A model generated the notes under the pieces. That model did no database searches. It saw only the letters and a program-made list of their open reading frames with translations, and had not been told where the DNA came from. From Hymenobacter elongatus (GTDB lineage Bacteria > Bacteroidota > Bacteroidia > Cytophagales > Hymenobacteraceae), in the NCBI RefSeq assembly GCF_004745955.1, contig NZ_SRLD01000023.1, positions 1-64,000 on the forward strand: DNA of 64,000 nucleotides, in the 5' to 3' direction. Within the stretch, counting starts at the first letter, position 1. Every line of letters starts with the position of its first letter. Made by a program: the position numbers and the translations under genes. Of this stretch, positions 6,316 through 14,236 are shown in pieces.

Positions 6316-7665
6316 TTATTTCCTTTCCGTCCGCACTACGGCCCGCAGCTCGGTGAGCAGCGCGTAGAGGCCCACGTAAGTACGGTTGAGGTAGATGAAG
6401 TGCTCGGAGCCGCGGGGCTCCCGCTGCTGTCGCAGCTCGGGCTGCTGCATCAAATCGTCGCCTAGGGCATAGAGGGCCGTCATGTAGGCCGGGTCGCCAA
6501 AGTCGAAGGTGTGCTGACGGAACGGCCGGCCCACCAGCTCCAGCGAGGCCTGCATGGTATTGATATAGAAGGCCCGCCGCGTCGGGGCGTCGTCGGGGCG
6601 CAGCACATCGGCCTGGGTCAGCAGGTCGGCAAGGCGGGTTTCGTCGGCCAAGGCTTCGGCGGTGAGCAAGGCCGTAAACAGCTCGTACACGTCGGCCGGA
6701 ATTTCCTTCACGCAGCCGAAGTCCAGCACGCCTACGGTGCCGCCCGCATCGGCCCGCAGCAGAAAATTGCCGGGGTGCGGATCGGCATGCACGCGGTGCA
6801 GGGTGTGCATCTGGAAGGCGTAAAAATCCCAGAGCGCCTGGCCCAGTTGGTTACGGATTTCCTGGGTTGGGCTGGTGGCCAAGAACTCCTTCAGGTGCTG
6901 CCCCGTCAGCCAATCCATCGTCAGCACGCGGTTGGTAGAATATTCGGGGTAATAGCGAGCAAATTCCAGATGAGCAAGGTGGGCACACTGGGCCGCTATT
7001 TCGGTGCCGCGCTGGAGCTCCAGCGCGTAGTTGGTTTCTTCCAGCAGCCGCGTTTCCACCTCCTCCAGATAGGGCCGCACCTGCGCCTCATCGAGGCCCA
7101 TCACCCGCAAGGCAATGGGTTTTACCAACCGAATATCAGAGCGGATGCTGTCCGCTACGCCGGGGTACTGCACTTTCACGGCCAGCGCCTTGCCGTCTTT
7201 GCGGGCAAAGTGCACCTGACCAATGCTGGCGGCCTGCCGGGCATTGATATCAAATTCGTCGAATACCTCGAATGGCGAGCGGCCGAAAGCCTCCCGGAAT
7301 ACTTTGGTAACCAGCGGCCCCGAAAGCGGCGGGCTTTGGTACTGGGCCTGGGCAAACTGGTCGGCGTAGGCTGTCGGGAGCATATTCTTCTCCATTGCCA
7401 GCATCTGGGCCACTTTCAGCACCGAGCCTTTCATTTCGCTGAGCGTGCCGTATAGCTCGGCTGCATTGGCGGCGTGCAGGTCGTCGGTTTCGCTCGTGAC
7501 GCCGGCCGCGCGCTTGGCGTAGTGCTTCACGTAGTTGGCCCCCACTTTCAGGCCCGTTTTGGCAAAGCGCGCCGCCCGGGCCACTTTCGTGGTGGGCAGC
7601 GATACTAGTATCCGGCTGCCGGTCAGGTTGCCAGCGGCTGGTTCTACTCCAGGTGTTTCTTCCAT
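6316..7665 (-). CDS. ABC1/AarF/UbiB family atypical kinase
   Basis: 449 aa. Family marks run in order: the N-terminal motif region KGSVLKVAQMLA (the usual KxGQ motif with Ala in place of Gly), the nucleotide-binding lysine in ALAVKVQYPGV, the catalytic-loop equivalent VHADPHPGNFLL, and VLDFGCVKEIP in place of the DFG motif. UbiB-type proteins are atypical kinases or ATPases linked to isoprenoid quinone and lipid metabolism. It starts one base after the stop of the TetR-like gene, so the two form a tightly coupled operon, a pairing seen in other Cytophagales. No transmembrane helix is obvious. Confidence 0.85.
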   Translation of the reverse strand: MEETPGVEPAAGNLTGSRILVSLPTTKVARAARFAKTGLKVGANYVKHYAKRAAGVTSETDDLHAANAAELYGTLSEMKGSVLKVAQMLAMEKNMLPTAYADQFAQAQYQSPPLSGPLVTKVFREAFGRSPFEVFDEFDINARQAASIGQVHFARKDGKALAVKVQYPGVADSIRSDIRLVKPIALRVMGLDEAQVRPYLEEVETRLLEETNYALELQRGTEIAAQCAHLAHLEFARYYPEYSTNRVLTMDWLTGQHLKEFLATSPTQEIRNQLGQALWDFYAFQMHTLHRVHADPHPGNFLLRADAGGTVGVLDFGCVKEIPADVYELFTALLTAEALADETRLADLLTQADVLRPDDAPTRRAFYINTMQASLELVGRPFRQHTFDFGDPAYMTALYALGDDLMQQPELRQQREPRGSEHFIYLNRTYVGLYALLTELRAVVRTERK

Positions 7666-7666
7666 C

Positions 7667-8308
7667 TTAGCGACGCTGCACCAGAAAGCGGGCGAAATCC
7701 AGGGCCGAGTCGAGCGTGTTGCGACCTACCAGGTCGAAGCTCAGCGTCACGGCTTTCTCCACGGCGGCATCGGTGCGCTCAAAGTTCAGCGACTCGTCTT
7801 TGGCAAAGAAGCCCAGCACGAAAAGGGCCTGCTGCCAGAAAAAGCGCGGGTACTGATCCTGCAGCAACGGCCGCACAGCCACTTCATCCTTGCGCTTGCC
7901 TTCCTGCAGAATATCCTGCACGAATACTTCGAAATCCTGGCGGAAGTCGTCGAGCACCCGTGGCGTCAGGCCTGGCATGCGCTTCAGCGACTGGCGCAAC
8001 GACTGCAACGCGTAGCTGCGGTTCTGCTTCAGCATTTCGAGCAGCGTATAGTAGAAGCCGAGCAGCTTTTCGCGGGCGCCGTACTGTTCCCAAACGGGCT
8101 CTTTAGCGGCCTGCTGGCGGGCTTCCCGCGCGAAATCGGCCCAGATTTCCCGGTCGATGGCGTCGAAGTTGGGGTAGGAGCGGTAGAAATCCGCCTCCTG
8201 AATCTTGAGCTTGCTGGTGAGCTGAAAAACCGAAGCTGGCGGCGTGCCTTTGCGAAGCACGTAGTCGAGGTAGGCCTTCTTAATACGGTCCTTTTCTATA
8301 TTTTCCAT
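7667..8308 (-). CDS. TetR family-like regulator paired with the ABC1 kinase
   Basis: 213 aa. Residues about 5-50 read as a TetR-type DNA-binding region (RIKKAYLDYVLRKG, then KLKIQEADFYRSYPNFDAID, with the typical FYRSYPN recognition-helix end). The rest is an all-helical ligand/dimer domain of the TetR C-terminal type. It is first in a two-gene operon with the ABC1 kinase and may control it. The N-terminal HTH is somewhat degenerate, so a non-DNA-binding helper of the kinase remains possible. Confidence 0.7.
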   Translation of the reverse strand: MENIEKDRIKKAYLDYVLRKGTPPASVFQLTSKLKIQEADFYRSYPNFDAIDREIWADFAREARQQAAKEPVWEQYGAREKLLGFYYTLLEMLKQNRSYALQSLRQSLKRMPGLTPRVLDDFRQDFEVFVQDILQEGKRKDEVAVRPLLQDQYPRFFWQQALFVLGFFAKDESLNFERTDAAVEKAVTLSFDLVGRNTLDSALDFARFLVQRR

Positions 8309-8425
8309 AGTGTAAGTATAACCAACTACCGGTCCCTAAGTTGCCGTCGGGCCCGATTTAAAAGCAACAGGCCAAGCCGAGCAACGCTCACCCCGGCCTC
8401 CTGCTTCTAAATTCGTAGCGCCCTG

Positions 8426-9748
8426 CTACCCGGCGGCCTGATAGGCGGCCCGGAAGGTGGCAATGGCCCGCTCCCGGGCAAACTTATGCTCCACGATGGG
8501 CGTGGGGTAGTCGCGGGTGCCAAACTCGGGAATCCATTGCCGCACGTAGTCGAAGGTGGTATCGTATTGCTCCTGCTGACTCTGAGGGCTGTATACGCGG
8601 AACCACGGCGCGGCCACGGCCCCGGTGCCGGCCATCCACTGCCAATTGCCCACGTTCTGCGACATGTCGTAGTCGAGTAGCTTATCGGCGAAGTACCGGT
8701 CGCCCCAGCGCCAGTCGATGAGCAGGTGTTTCACCAGAAAGCCCGCCGCCGCAATGCGGGCGCGGTTGGGCATATAGCCGGTCTGATTCAGCTCCCGCAT
8801 GCCCGCATCGACCAGCGGATAGCCCGTGCGGCCCTCGCACCAAGCCCGAAACTCGTCTTCGTTGTTGCGGTAGGGCACCAGGCGCAGGCGCGGGTCGTAG
8901 CTCTCAGTGGCCGTGAAGGGATAGTGCCAGAGTATCATCATGAAGAAGTCGCGCCAGATCAACTCATTCAGTAGCTTGGGATTCAGCTCCTTGGCCTGCT
9001 GCATCAGCTCCCGGACGCTCAGCGTGCCAAAGCGCAGATGCACCGAGCGGCGGGTGCTGCTGTTGACGAGGCCGGGTTTGTCGCGGGTGTTGTGGTAGTT
9101 GCTGACCAGGGCCGCAGCGGGCAGCTCGGCAGCGGGCACAAACTGCTCGTAGCGCTCGAAGCCCATCTGCTCCAGCGTGGGGCGCGGGGCGGCCTCGGCC
9201 AGGGGCATCAGGTTGGACTCGACGAAATGCTCGGTCGACGGATAGGGAACCAGATGCTCGTCGCGCAGGGCCGCCAGCCAGGTTTTGCTATAGGCTCCAA
9301 ACACCCGGGGCGGCGTCCCGGATTTGCTCAAAATCTCATTCTTCGCGAAAATAACCTGGTCCTTGAACACCCGAAATTCCGTGCCGGCCGGTTTAATCAG
9401 TTCTGCTATAGCCGCGTCGCGCACGGCGGCATAGGGCTCGTAATCCTCGTTGGTGTACACGCCTGCTACTTCGTAGTGCTGCACCAGCTGCGCGAAAACC
9501 TCCAGCGGCCGGCCGTAGAACGCCAGGAAAGTACCGCCCGCCTGTTCCGTTTGCCGGCCCAGTCGCTCTACTTCATCATAGATAAACGTGACGCGCGCAT
9601 CGCGGCGGCTCGGCAGCTGATCCAGGATTTCCCGGTCGTAGATGAACAGCGGCACTACGGGCAGGCCGCTCTGCAAGGCTACCGCCAAGCCGGCGTTGTC
9701 GTGCAGACGCAGGTCGCGCCGGTGCCAGAACAAGACGATTTTACTCAT
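8426..9748 (-). CDS. phrB: Deoxyribodipyrimidine photolyase / cryptochrome
   Basis: 440 aa. The N-terminal photolyase domain (VLFWHRRDLRLHDNAGLAVA) and C-terminal FAD-binding domain are complete. The FAD-domain marks ELIWRDFFM, GYMPNRARI and MSQNVGNWQWMAGTG are present, the last containing tryptophans of the electron path. The enzyme uses blue light to split pyrimidine dimers in DNA. The ATG at 9748 gives the usual MSKIVLFWHRRDLR start; an in-frame upstream start adds 11 unrelated residues. It lies 49 bases after the SDR gene on the same strand. SDR-photolyase neighbours occur in other bacteria, so co-expression is likely. A signalling cryptochrome cannot be excluded from sequence alone. Confidence 0.9.
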   Translation of the reverse strand: MSKIVLFWHRRDLRLHDNAGLAVALQSGLPVVPLFIYDREILDQLPSRRDARVTFIYDEVERLGRQTEQAGGTFLAFYGRPLEVFAQLVQHYEVAGVYTNEDYEPYAAVRDAAIAELIKPAGTEFRVFKDQVIFAKNEILSKSGTPPRVFGAYSKTWLAALRDEHLVPYPSTEHFVESNLMPLAEAAPRPTLEQMGFERYEQFVPAAELPAAALVSNYHNTRDKPGLVNSSTRRSVHLRFGTLSVRELMQQAKELNPKLLNELIWRDFFMMILWHYPFTATESYDPRLRLVPYRNNEDEFRAWCEGRTGYPLVDAGMRELNQTGYMPNRARIAAAGFLVKHLLIDWRWGDRYFADKLLDYDMSQNVGNWQWMAGTGAVAAPWFRVYSPQSQQEQYDTTFDYVRQWIPEFGTRDYPTPIVEHKFARERAIATFRAAYQAAG

Positions 9749-9797
9749 GTGCAGTACGTGTTGAAGCGCGCCAGGGCGCATTTGCGAGCGACCATGG

Positions 9798-10514
9798 CTA
9801 TTTCAGCCGCCCCATTCCACCGTCTACGGATACTACCTGACCGGTGATAAACGAACCGTGGTCGGAGAGCAGGAAAGATGCCATGTACGCCAAATCCTGG
9901 GGCTGGCCGATGCGCTGCAGCGGGTGGCGCTTGGCGCTGGCTTCTGCTTTTTCGGGCGAGTTCAGCAGGGCGGCGGCCAGGGGCGTATCGGTGAGGGAAG
10001 GAGCCACGGCATTCACCCGAACGTTGCTGGCGGCGTATTCGGCGGCCAGGGCACGCGTCAGGCCTTCGAGGCCGGCTTTAGCCGTGGCAATGCTGGCGTG
10101 GAAGCTCATGCCCGTAGTAGCCGCCACCGTGCTGAACAATACCACCGACGCGCCTTCGGCCTTTTTCAGCCGCTTCATCACGGCCTGCAACACCTGTACC
10201 GCGCCGAGCACGTTCAGCTCAAACTCAGCCCGAAAGTCGTCCAGCGGAATCCGCTCAAAAGGGCGCAGCTTGATGCTGCCGGGGCAGTAGACCACACCAT
10301 GGAGCACCTCGGGCAAGGTGCTGAGCAGCTCTGCGGGCAAGGGCTGGGTGGCGTCGAAGGGCAGAAAAGTGGTGCCCAAGGCCTCCAGCTCCGGCGACAG
10401 ATGGCGGGAGGCCGTGAACAGGTGGGCCCCCAGCTTGTGCAGTAGCTGCGCCGTAGCTAGACCGATGCCCGACGAGGCACCAACAATCAGAATATTCTTT
10501 TGCGAGAAGTCCAT
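9798..10514 (-). CDS. SDR family oxidoreductase lacking the catalytic tyrosine
   Basis: 238 aa. The nucleotide-binding motif GASSGIG (residues 12-18) and the FITGQVVSVDGG C-terminal mark show a classical short-chain dehydrogenase/reductase. Ser128 (FSTVAA) and Lys146 (TAKAG) of the active site are present, but the YxxxK tyrosine position holds Ile142 in FHASIATAK. So the usual proton-transfer group is missing, and the protein may bind NAD(P) without normal catalysis or use His139 nearby. It precedes the photolyase gene with a 49-base gap. Upstream, 210 bases separate it from the divergent pyruvate carboxylase gene. Confidence 0.85.
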   Translation of the reverse strand: MDFSQKNILIVGASSGIGLATAQLLHKLGAHLFTASRHLSPELEALGTTFLPFDATQPLPAELLSTLPEVLHGVVYCPGSIKLRPFERIPLDDFRAEFELNVLGAVQVLQAVMKRLKKAEGASVVLFSTVAATTGMSFHASIATAKAGLEGLTRALAAEYAASNVRVNAVAPSLTDTPLAAALLNSPEKAEASAKRHPLQRIGQPQDLAYMASFLLSDHGSFITGQVVSVDGGMGRLK

Positions 10515-10610
10515 ACCGGAACTTGAAAGGAAGTGTGGGCTGACAACTAGGACGCGGGGCCAAGGTTTATATCTTGTGTCCTGAATTCGGTTTTTGTAGT
10601 ATAAGGAGAA

Positions 10611-10642
10611 GGCGAATATTTGCTAGAAAGCAAATATTCGCC
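10611..10642. promoter_or_regulatory. Perfect hairpin between divergent SDR and pyruvate carboxylase genes
   Basis: GGCGAATATTTGCT (10611-10624) and AGCAAATATTCGCC (10629-10642) are a perfect 14-bp inverted repeat with an AGAA loop. Both flanking genes start from this region, so it does not terminate either coding unit. It could be an operator or a 5' leader hairpin for pyc, whose ATG is 82 bases downstream. Confidence 0.5.
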
Positions 10643-10724
10643 GCTAAACTCTGCTGCTTGCCCGGCTTTTGCCTAGCTTTCGGCTCTGAATGCCACCCAC
10701 CCGACCAAACACCCTTTCCGAGGT

Positions 10725-13700
10725 ATGAATATTCACAAACTGCTGGTCGCTAACCGCGGCGAAATTGCCATCCGCGTGCTCCGAGCCGCCACTGAGCTAG
10801 GCATTCCCACGGTGGCTATTTACACGTACGAGGACCGCTATTCCCTGCACCGCTACAAGGCCGACGAAGCCTACCAGATTGGCCGCGACGATGATCCGCT
10901 GAAGCCCTACCTCGATATTGAAGGCATTCTGAGGGTAGCGAAGGAGAACGGAGCCGATGCTATTCACCCCGGCTACGGCTTTTTGTCGGAGAATGCCACG
11001 CTGGCCCGCCGTTGCGCGGAAGAAGGCATTGTATTCATTGGCCCGCGCCCCGAGGTGATGGAAGCCCTCGGCGACAAAGTAGCCGCCAAGCGCGTGGCCG
11101 TGCAGTGCCAGGTGCCCATTATTGAGAGCAGCATCGAAGACCTGAACGACCTGGCAACGGCGCAGCGCGAAGCCAACCGCATCGGCTACCCAGTGATGCT
11201 GAAGGCTGCTTCCGGCGGCGGTGGGCGTGGCATGCGCGTCATCCGCGACGATGAGCAGCTGGAGCGCGGCTTTTTCGAAGCCCGCAACGAGGCGCTGAAG
11301 GCGTTCGGTGATGATACCGTGTTCTTGGAGAAGTTTGTGGAGCGGCCCAAGCACATCGAAGTGCAGATTGTGGCCGACAGCTACGGCAATATCGTGCACC
11401 TCTACGAGCGGGACTGCTCGGTGCAGCGCCGCTTCCAGAAAGTGGTGGAAGTAGCGCCCTCCCTGGATCTGGCCGACCACCAGCGCCACCTCTTATATGA
11501 GTACGCGCTACGCATCTGCCGGGCCGTGAACTACAACAACGTCGGCACCGTCGAATTTCTGGTCAACCCCGAGCTGGACCGTATTTACTTCATTGAGGTA
11601 AATCCCCGGATTCAGGTGGAGCACACCGTCACGGAGATGATAACGGGCATCGACCTGATCAAAACCCAGATTCATATTGCCTCGGGCGCCCGCCTTTCTG
11701 ACCCCGTGATTGGGCTGGAAGTAGGAGGGAGGCCGCTCAAAACAGGGTACGCCATTCAATGTCGCATCACCACCGAAGACCCCGAAAACGACTTTAAGCC
11801 CGATTACGGGACCATTGTAGCCTACCGCTCGGCGGGCGGCTTCGGCATTCGCCTCGACCAGGGCTCGGTCTATCAGGGTGCCAAGATTTCGCCCTTCTTC
11901 GATTCGTTGCTGGTGAAAGTGTCGGCCCACGCGCCCACGCTGGAAGGCGCGGCCTCGAAAATGGCCCGCACCCTGGACGAGTTCCGCATCCGTGGCGTGC
12001 GCACCAACATCCAGTTCCTGCAAAACATCATTGCGCACCCCGAATTCGTGAGCGGGAAAGCCAATGTGGACTTTATCAAAGACTACACGGAGCTGTTCAA
12101 GTTCAAGGCCCGCCAGGACCGGGGCACGAAGGTGCTGGGCTTTGTGGGTGACATCATCGTGAACGGCAACCCCGATGTGAAGGGCCTCGTGGACCCCAAG
12201 CGTGAGCTGCGCAAGCCCACGCTGCCGCACTTCGACCCTATGGCCCCGTACCAGCCCGGCACCAAGGACAAGCTCACCGAGCTGGGGCCGGAGGGCTTTG
12301 CCAAGTGGCTGCGCGAGGACCCGCTGATTCACTACACCGACACCACTTTCCGCGACGCGCACCAAAGCCTGCTGGCCACGCGCATGCGCACTTTCGACAT
12401 GCTGAAGGTGGCGGAGGGCTACGCTAAAATGCACCCCCAGACCTTCTCAATGGAGGTGTGGGGCGGTGCTACCTTCGACGTGGCCCTGCGCTTTCTGCAC
12501 GAGGACCCGTGGGAGCGGCTGGCCAAAATCAGGGCGGCGGTGCCCAATATTCTGCTCCAGATGCTGATCCGCGGGGCCAACGGCGTGGGCTACAAGGCCT
12601 ATCCGGACAACCTCACCGAGCGGTTTGTGCAGCAGGCCTGGGAAACCGGCGTCGATGTGTTCCGCATCTTTGACTCGCTGAACTGGATGCCGGGCATGGA
12701 GTCCTGCATCAACTTCGTGCGCAAGAAAACCAAGGGCCTCGCCGAAGCCAGCATCTGCTACACCGGCGACATTCTGGACCCCAAGCGCAACCAGAAGTAC
12801 TCGCTCGACTACTATTTGCGCCTGGCCAAGCAGGTCGAAGATGCCGGGGCGCACATTCTTTGCATCAAAGACATGGCCGGCCTGCTGAAGCCCTACGCGG
12901 CCACCGAGCTGATTACGGCCCTGCGCGATACGGTCAAAATTCCGATTCATCTGCATACCCACGATACGTCGTCGCTGCAGCCGGCTACCTACCTGAAGGC
13001 GGTGGAAGCGGGCGTCAACGTCATCGATGTGGCGCTGGGTTCCTTGTCGGGCCTTACCTCACAGCCCAATTTCAACTCGGTGGTGGAGATGTTTCGTGGT
13101 ACGCCGCGCCACCGCGAGTTCAACCAGGAAAGCCTCAACGACTTCTCCAATTACTGGGAAACGGTACGCGAGTACTACTATCCGTTTGAGTCGGGCCTGA
13201 AAGCCGGCACTTCGGAAGTCTTCCAGCACGAAATTCCCGGCGGGCAATACTCTAACCTGCGCCCCCAGGCGGCGGCGCTGGGCCTGGGCGACAAGTTTGA
13301 GCAGGTCAAAACGACCTTTGCCGACGTGAACGAGCTATTCGGTGACATCGTGAAGGTGACGCCCTCGTCGAAAGTAGTCGGCGACATGGCCTTGTTCATG
13401 GTTTCCAATAACCTGACGACGGCCGACGTGCTGGAGAAAGGCCACACCCTGAGCTTCCCCGAATCAGTGCAGAGCCTCTTTCGGGGCGACATCGGGCAGC
13501 CGGAGGGTGGCTGGCCCAAGGAACTCCAAAAGCTGATTCTGAAGGACGAAAAGCCCTTCACCGACCGGCCCAACGAGCACCTCAAGCCCATCGACTTCAA
13601 AAAGGAGTGGAAGAAATTTGAGGAGAAGTTCGGAACCGGGGTCAAGTTCACCGACCTGCTGTCCTATTTGCTCTACCCCAAAGTATTTGAGCAGTATTGG

Positions 13701-14174
13701 GCCCACTTCCAGGAATTCGGGGATGTGTCGCTGGTGCCCACGCGGGTGTTTTTCTACGGCCTCAAGCCCGGCGAGGAAACCATTATCGACATTGCCCGTG
13801 GCAAATCGGTGATTGTGAAGCTGCGCTCGGTGGGCGAGGTGAACGACGACGGCTGCCGCACGATCTTTTTCTCCTTCAACGGCCAGACCCGCAACCTGGA
13901 GGTGCGCGACCGGTCGGTGGAAGTCAAGACCATCCGCAACCAGAAAGCAGACAAGGCTAATCCGCGCCAGATTGGAGCCCCCTTGCAGGGCATGCTTTCC
14001 AAAGTATTGGTCCAGAATGGGCAGCCCGTGAAGCGCAATACGCCGCTGTTCATCATTGAGGCCATGAAAATGGAAACGACCATCACGGCCACCGACGATA
14101 CGACGGTGCAGGGCATCCAGCTCACGGAAGGCACGCTGGTAAATGCCGACGACTTGGTGCTGACGCTGGGCTAG
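10725..14174 (+). CDS. pyc: Pyruvate carboxylase
   Basis: 1149 aa, the full single-chain length. Domains in order: biotin carboxylase with ATP-grasp (residues 1 to about 450; KAASGGGGRGMRVI, EVNPRIQVEHTVTE), carboxyltransferase (about 530-800; DTTFRDAHQSLLATRMRT, then HLHTHDTSS with metal-binding His), the PYC/OADA tetramerisation region, and a biotinyl domain with EAMKME, whose biotin-bearing Lys is residue 1115. It converts pyruvate, bicarbonate and ATP to oxaloacetate, refilling the TCA cycle. It stands alone, closed by a 17-bp terminator. The bicarbonate transporter and isocitrate dehydrogenase further along the window touch the same part of metabolism. Confidence 0.97.
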   Translation: MNIHKLLVANRGEIAIRVLRAATELGIPTVAIYTYEDRYSLHRYKADEAYQIGRDDDPLKPYLDIEGILRVAKENGADAIHPGYGFLSENATLARRCAEEGIVFIGPRPEVMEALGDKVAAKRVAVQCQVPIIESSIEDLNDLATAQREANRIGYPVMLKAASGGGGRGMRVIRDDEQLERGFFEARNEALKAFGDDTVFLEKFVERPKHIEVQIVADSYGNIVHLYERDCSVQRRFQKVVEVAPSLDLADHQRHLLYEYALRICRAVNYNNVGTVEFLVNPELDRIYFIEVNPRIQVEHTVTEMITGIDLIKTQIHIASGARLSDPVIGLEVGGRPLKTGYAIQCRITTEDPENDFKPDYGTIVAYRSAGGFGIRLDQGSVYQGAKISPFFDSLLVKVSAHAPTLEGAASKMARTLDEFRIRGVRTNIQFLQNIIAHPEFVSGKANVDFIKDYTELFKFKARQDRGTKVLGFVGDIIVNGNPDVKGLVDPKRELRKPTLPHFDPMAPYQPGTKDKLTELGPEGFAKWLREDPLIHYTDTTFRDAHQSLLATRMRTFDMLKVAEGYAKMHPQTFSMEVWGGATFDVALRFLHEDPWERLAKIRAAVPNILLQMLIRGANGVGYKAYPDNLTERFVQQAWETGVDVFRIFDSLNWMPGMESCINFVRKKTKGLAEASICYTGDILDPKRNQKYSLDYYLRLAKQVEDAGAHILCIKDMAGLLKPYAATELITALRDTVKIPIHLHTHDTSSLQPATYLKAVEAGVNVIDVALGSLSGLTSQPNFNSVVEMFRGTPRHREFNQESLNDFSNYWETVREYYYPFESGLKAGTSEVFQHEIPGGQYSNLRPQAAALGLGDKFEQVKTTFADVNELFGDIVKVTPSSKVVGDMALFMVSNNLTTADVLEKGHTLSFPESVQSLFRGDIGQPEGGWPKELQKLILKDEKPFTDRPNEHLKPIDFKKEWKKFEEKFGTGVKFTDLLSYLLYPKVFEQYWAHFQEFGDVSLVPTRVFFYGLKPGEETIIDIARGKSVIVKLRSVGEVNDDGCRTIFFSFNGQTRNLEVRDRSVEVKTIRNQKADKANPRQIGAPLQGMLSKVLVQNGQPVKRNTPLFIIEAMKMETTITATDDTTVQGIQLTEGTLVNADDLVLTLG

Positions 14175-14194
14175 AAGCCGTGCCGTGCAAGAAG

Positions 14195-14236
14195 AAGGGG
14201 AGCCCCGCACCGACTGGTGCGGGGCTCCCCTTTTTT
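14195..14236. terminator. Bidirectional terminator of pyc and the metalloprotease gene
   Basis: AAGGGGAGCCCCGCACC (14195-14211) and GGTGCGGGGCTCCCCTT (14216-14232) form a perfect 17-bp stem with a GACT loop and T residues to 14236. It separates the convergent pyc and minus-strand protease genes. Confidence 0.9.

Noticed and set aside
6511..7455. Plus-strand ORF (314 codons) opposite the ABC1 kinase gene
   Set aside because: Antisense shadow; His/Gln/Arg-rich content and no domain, while the minus strand encodes a clear kinase family protein.
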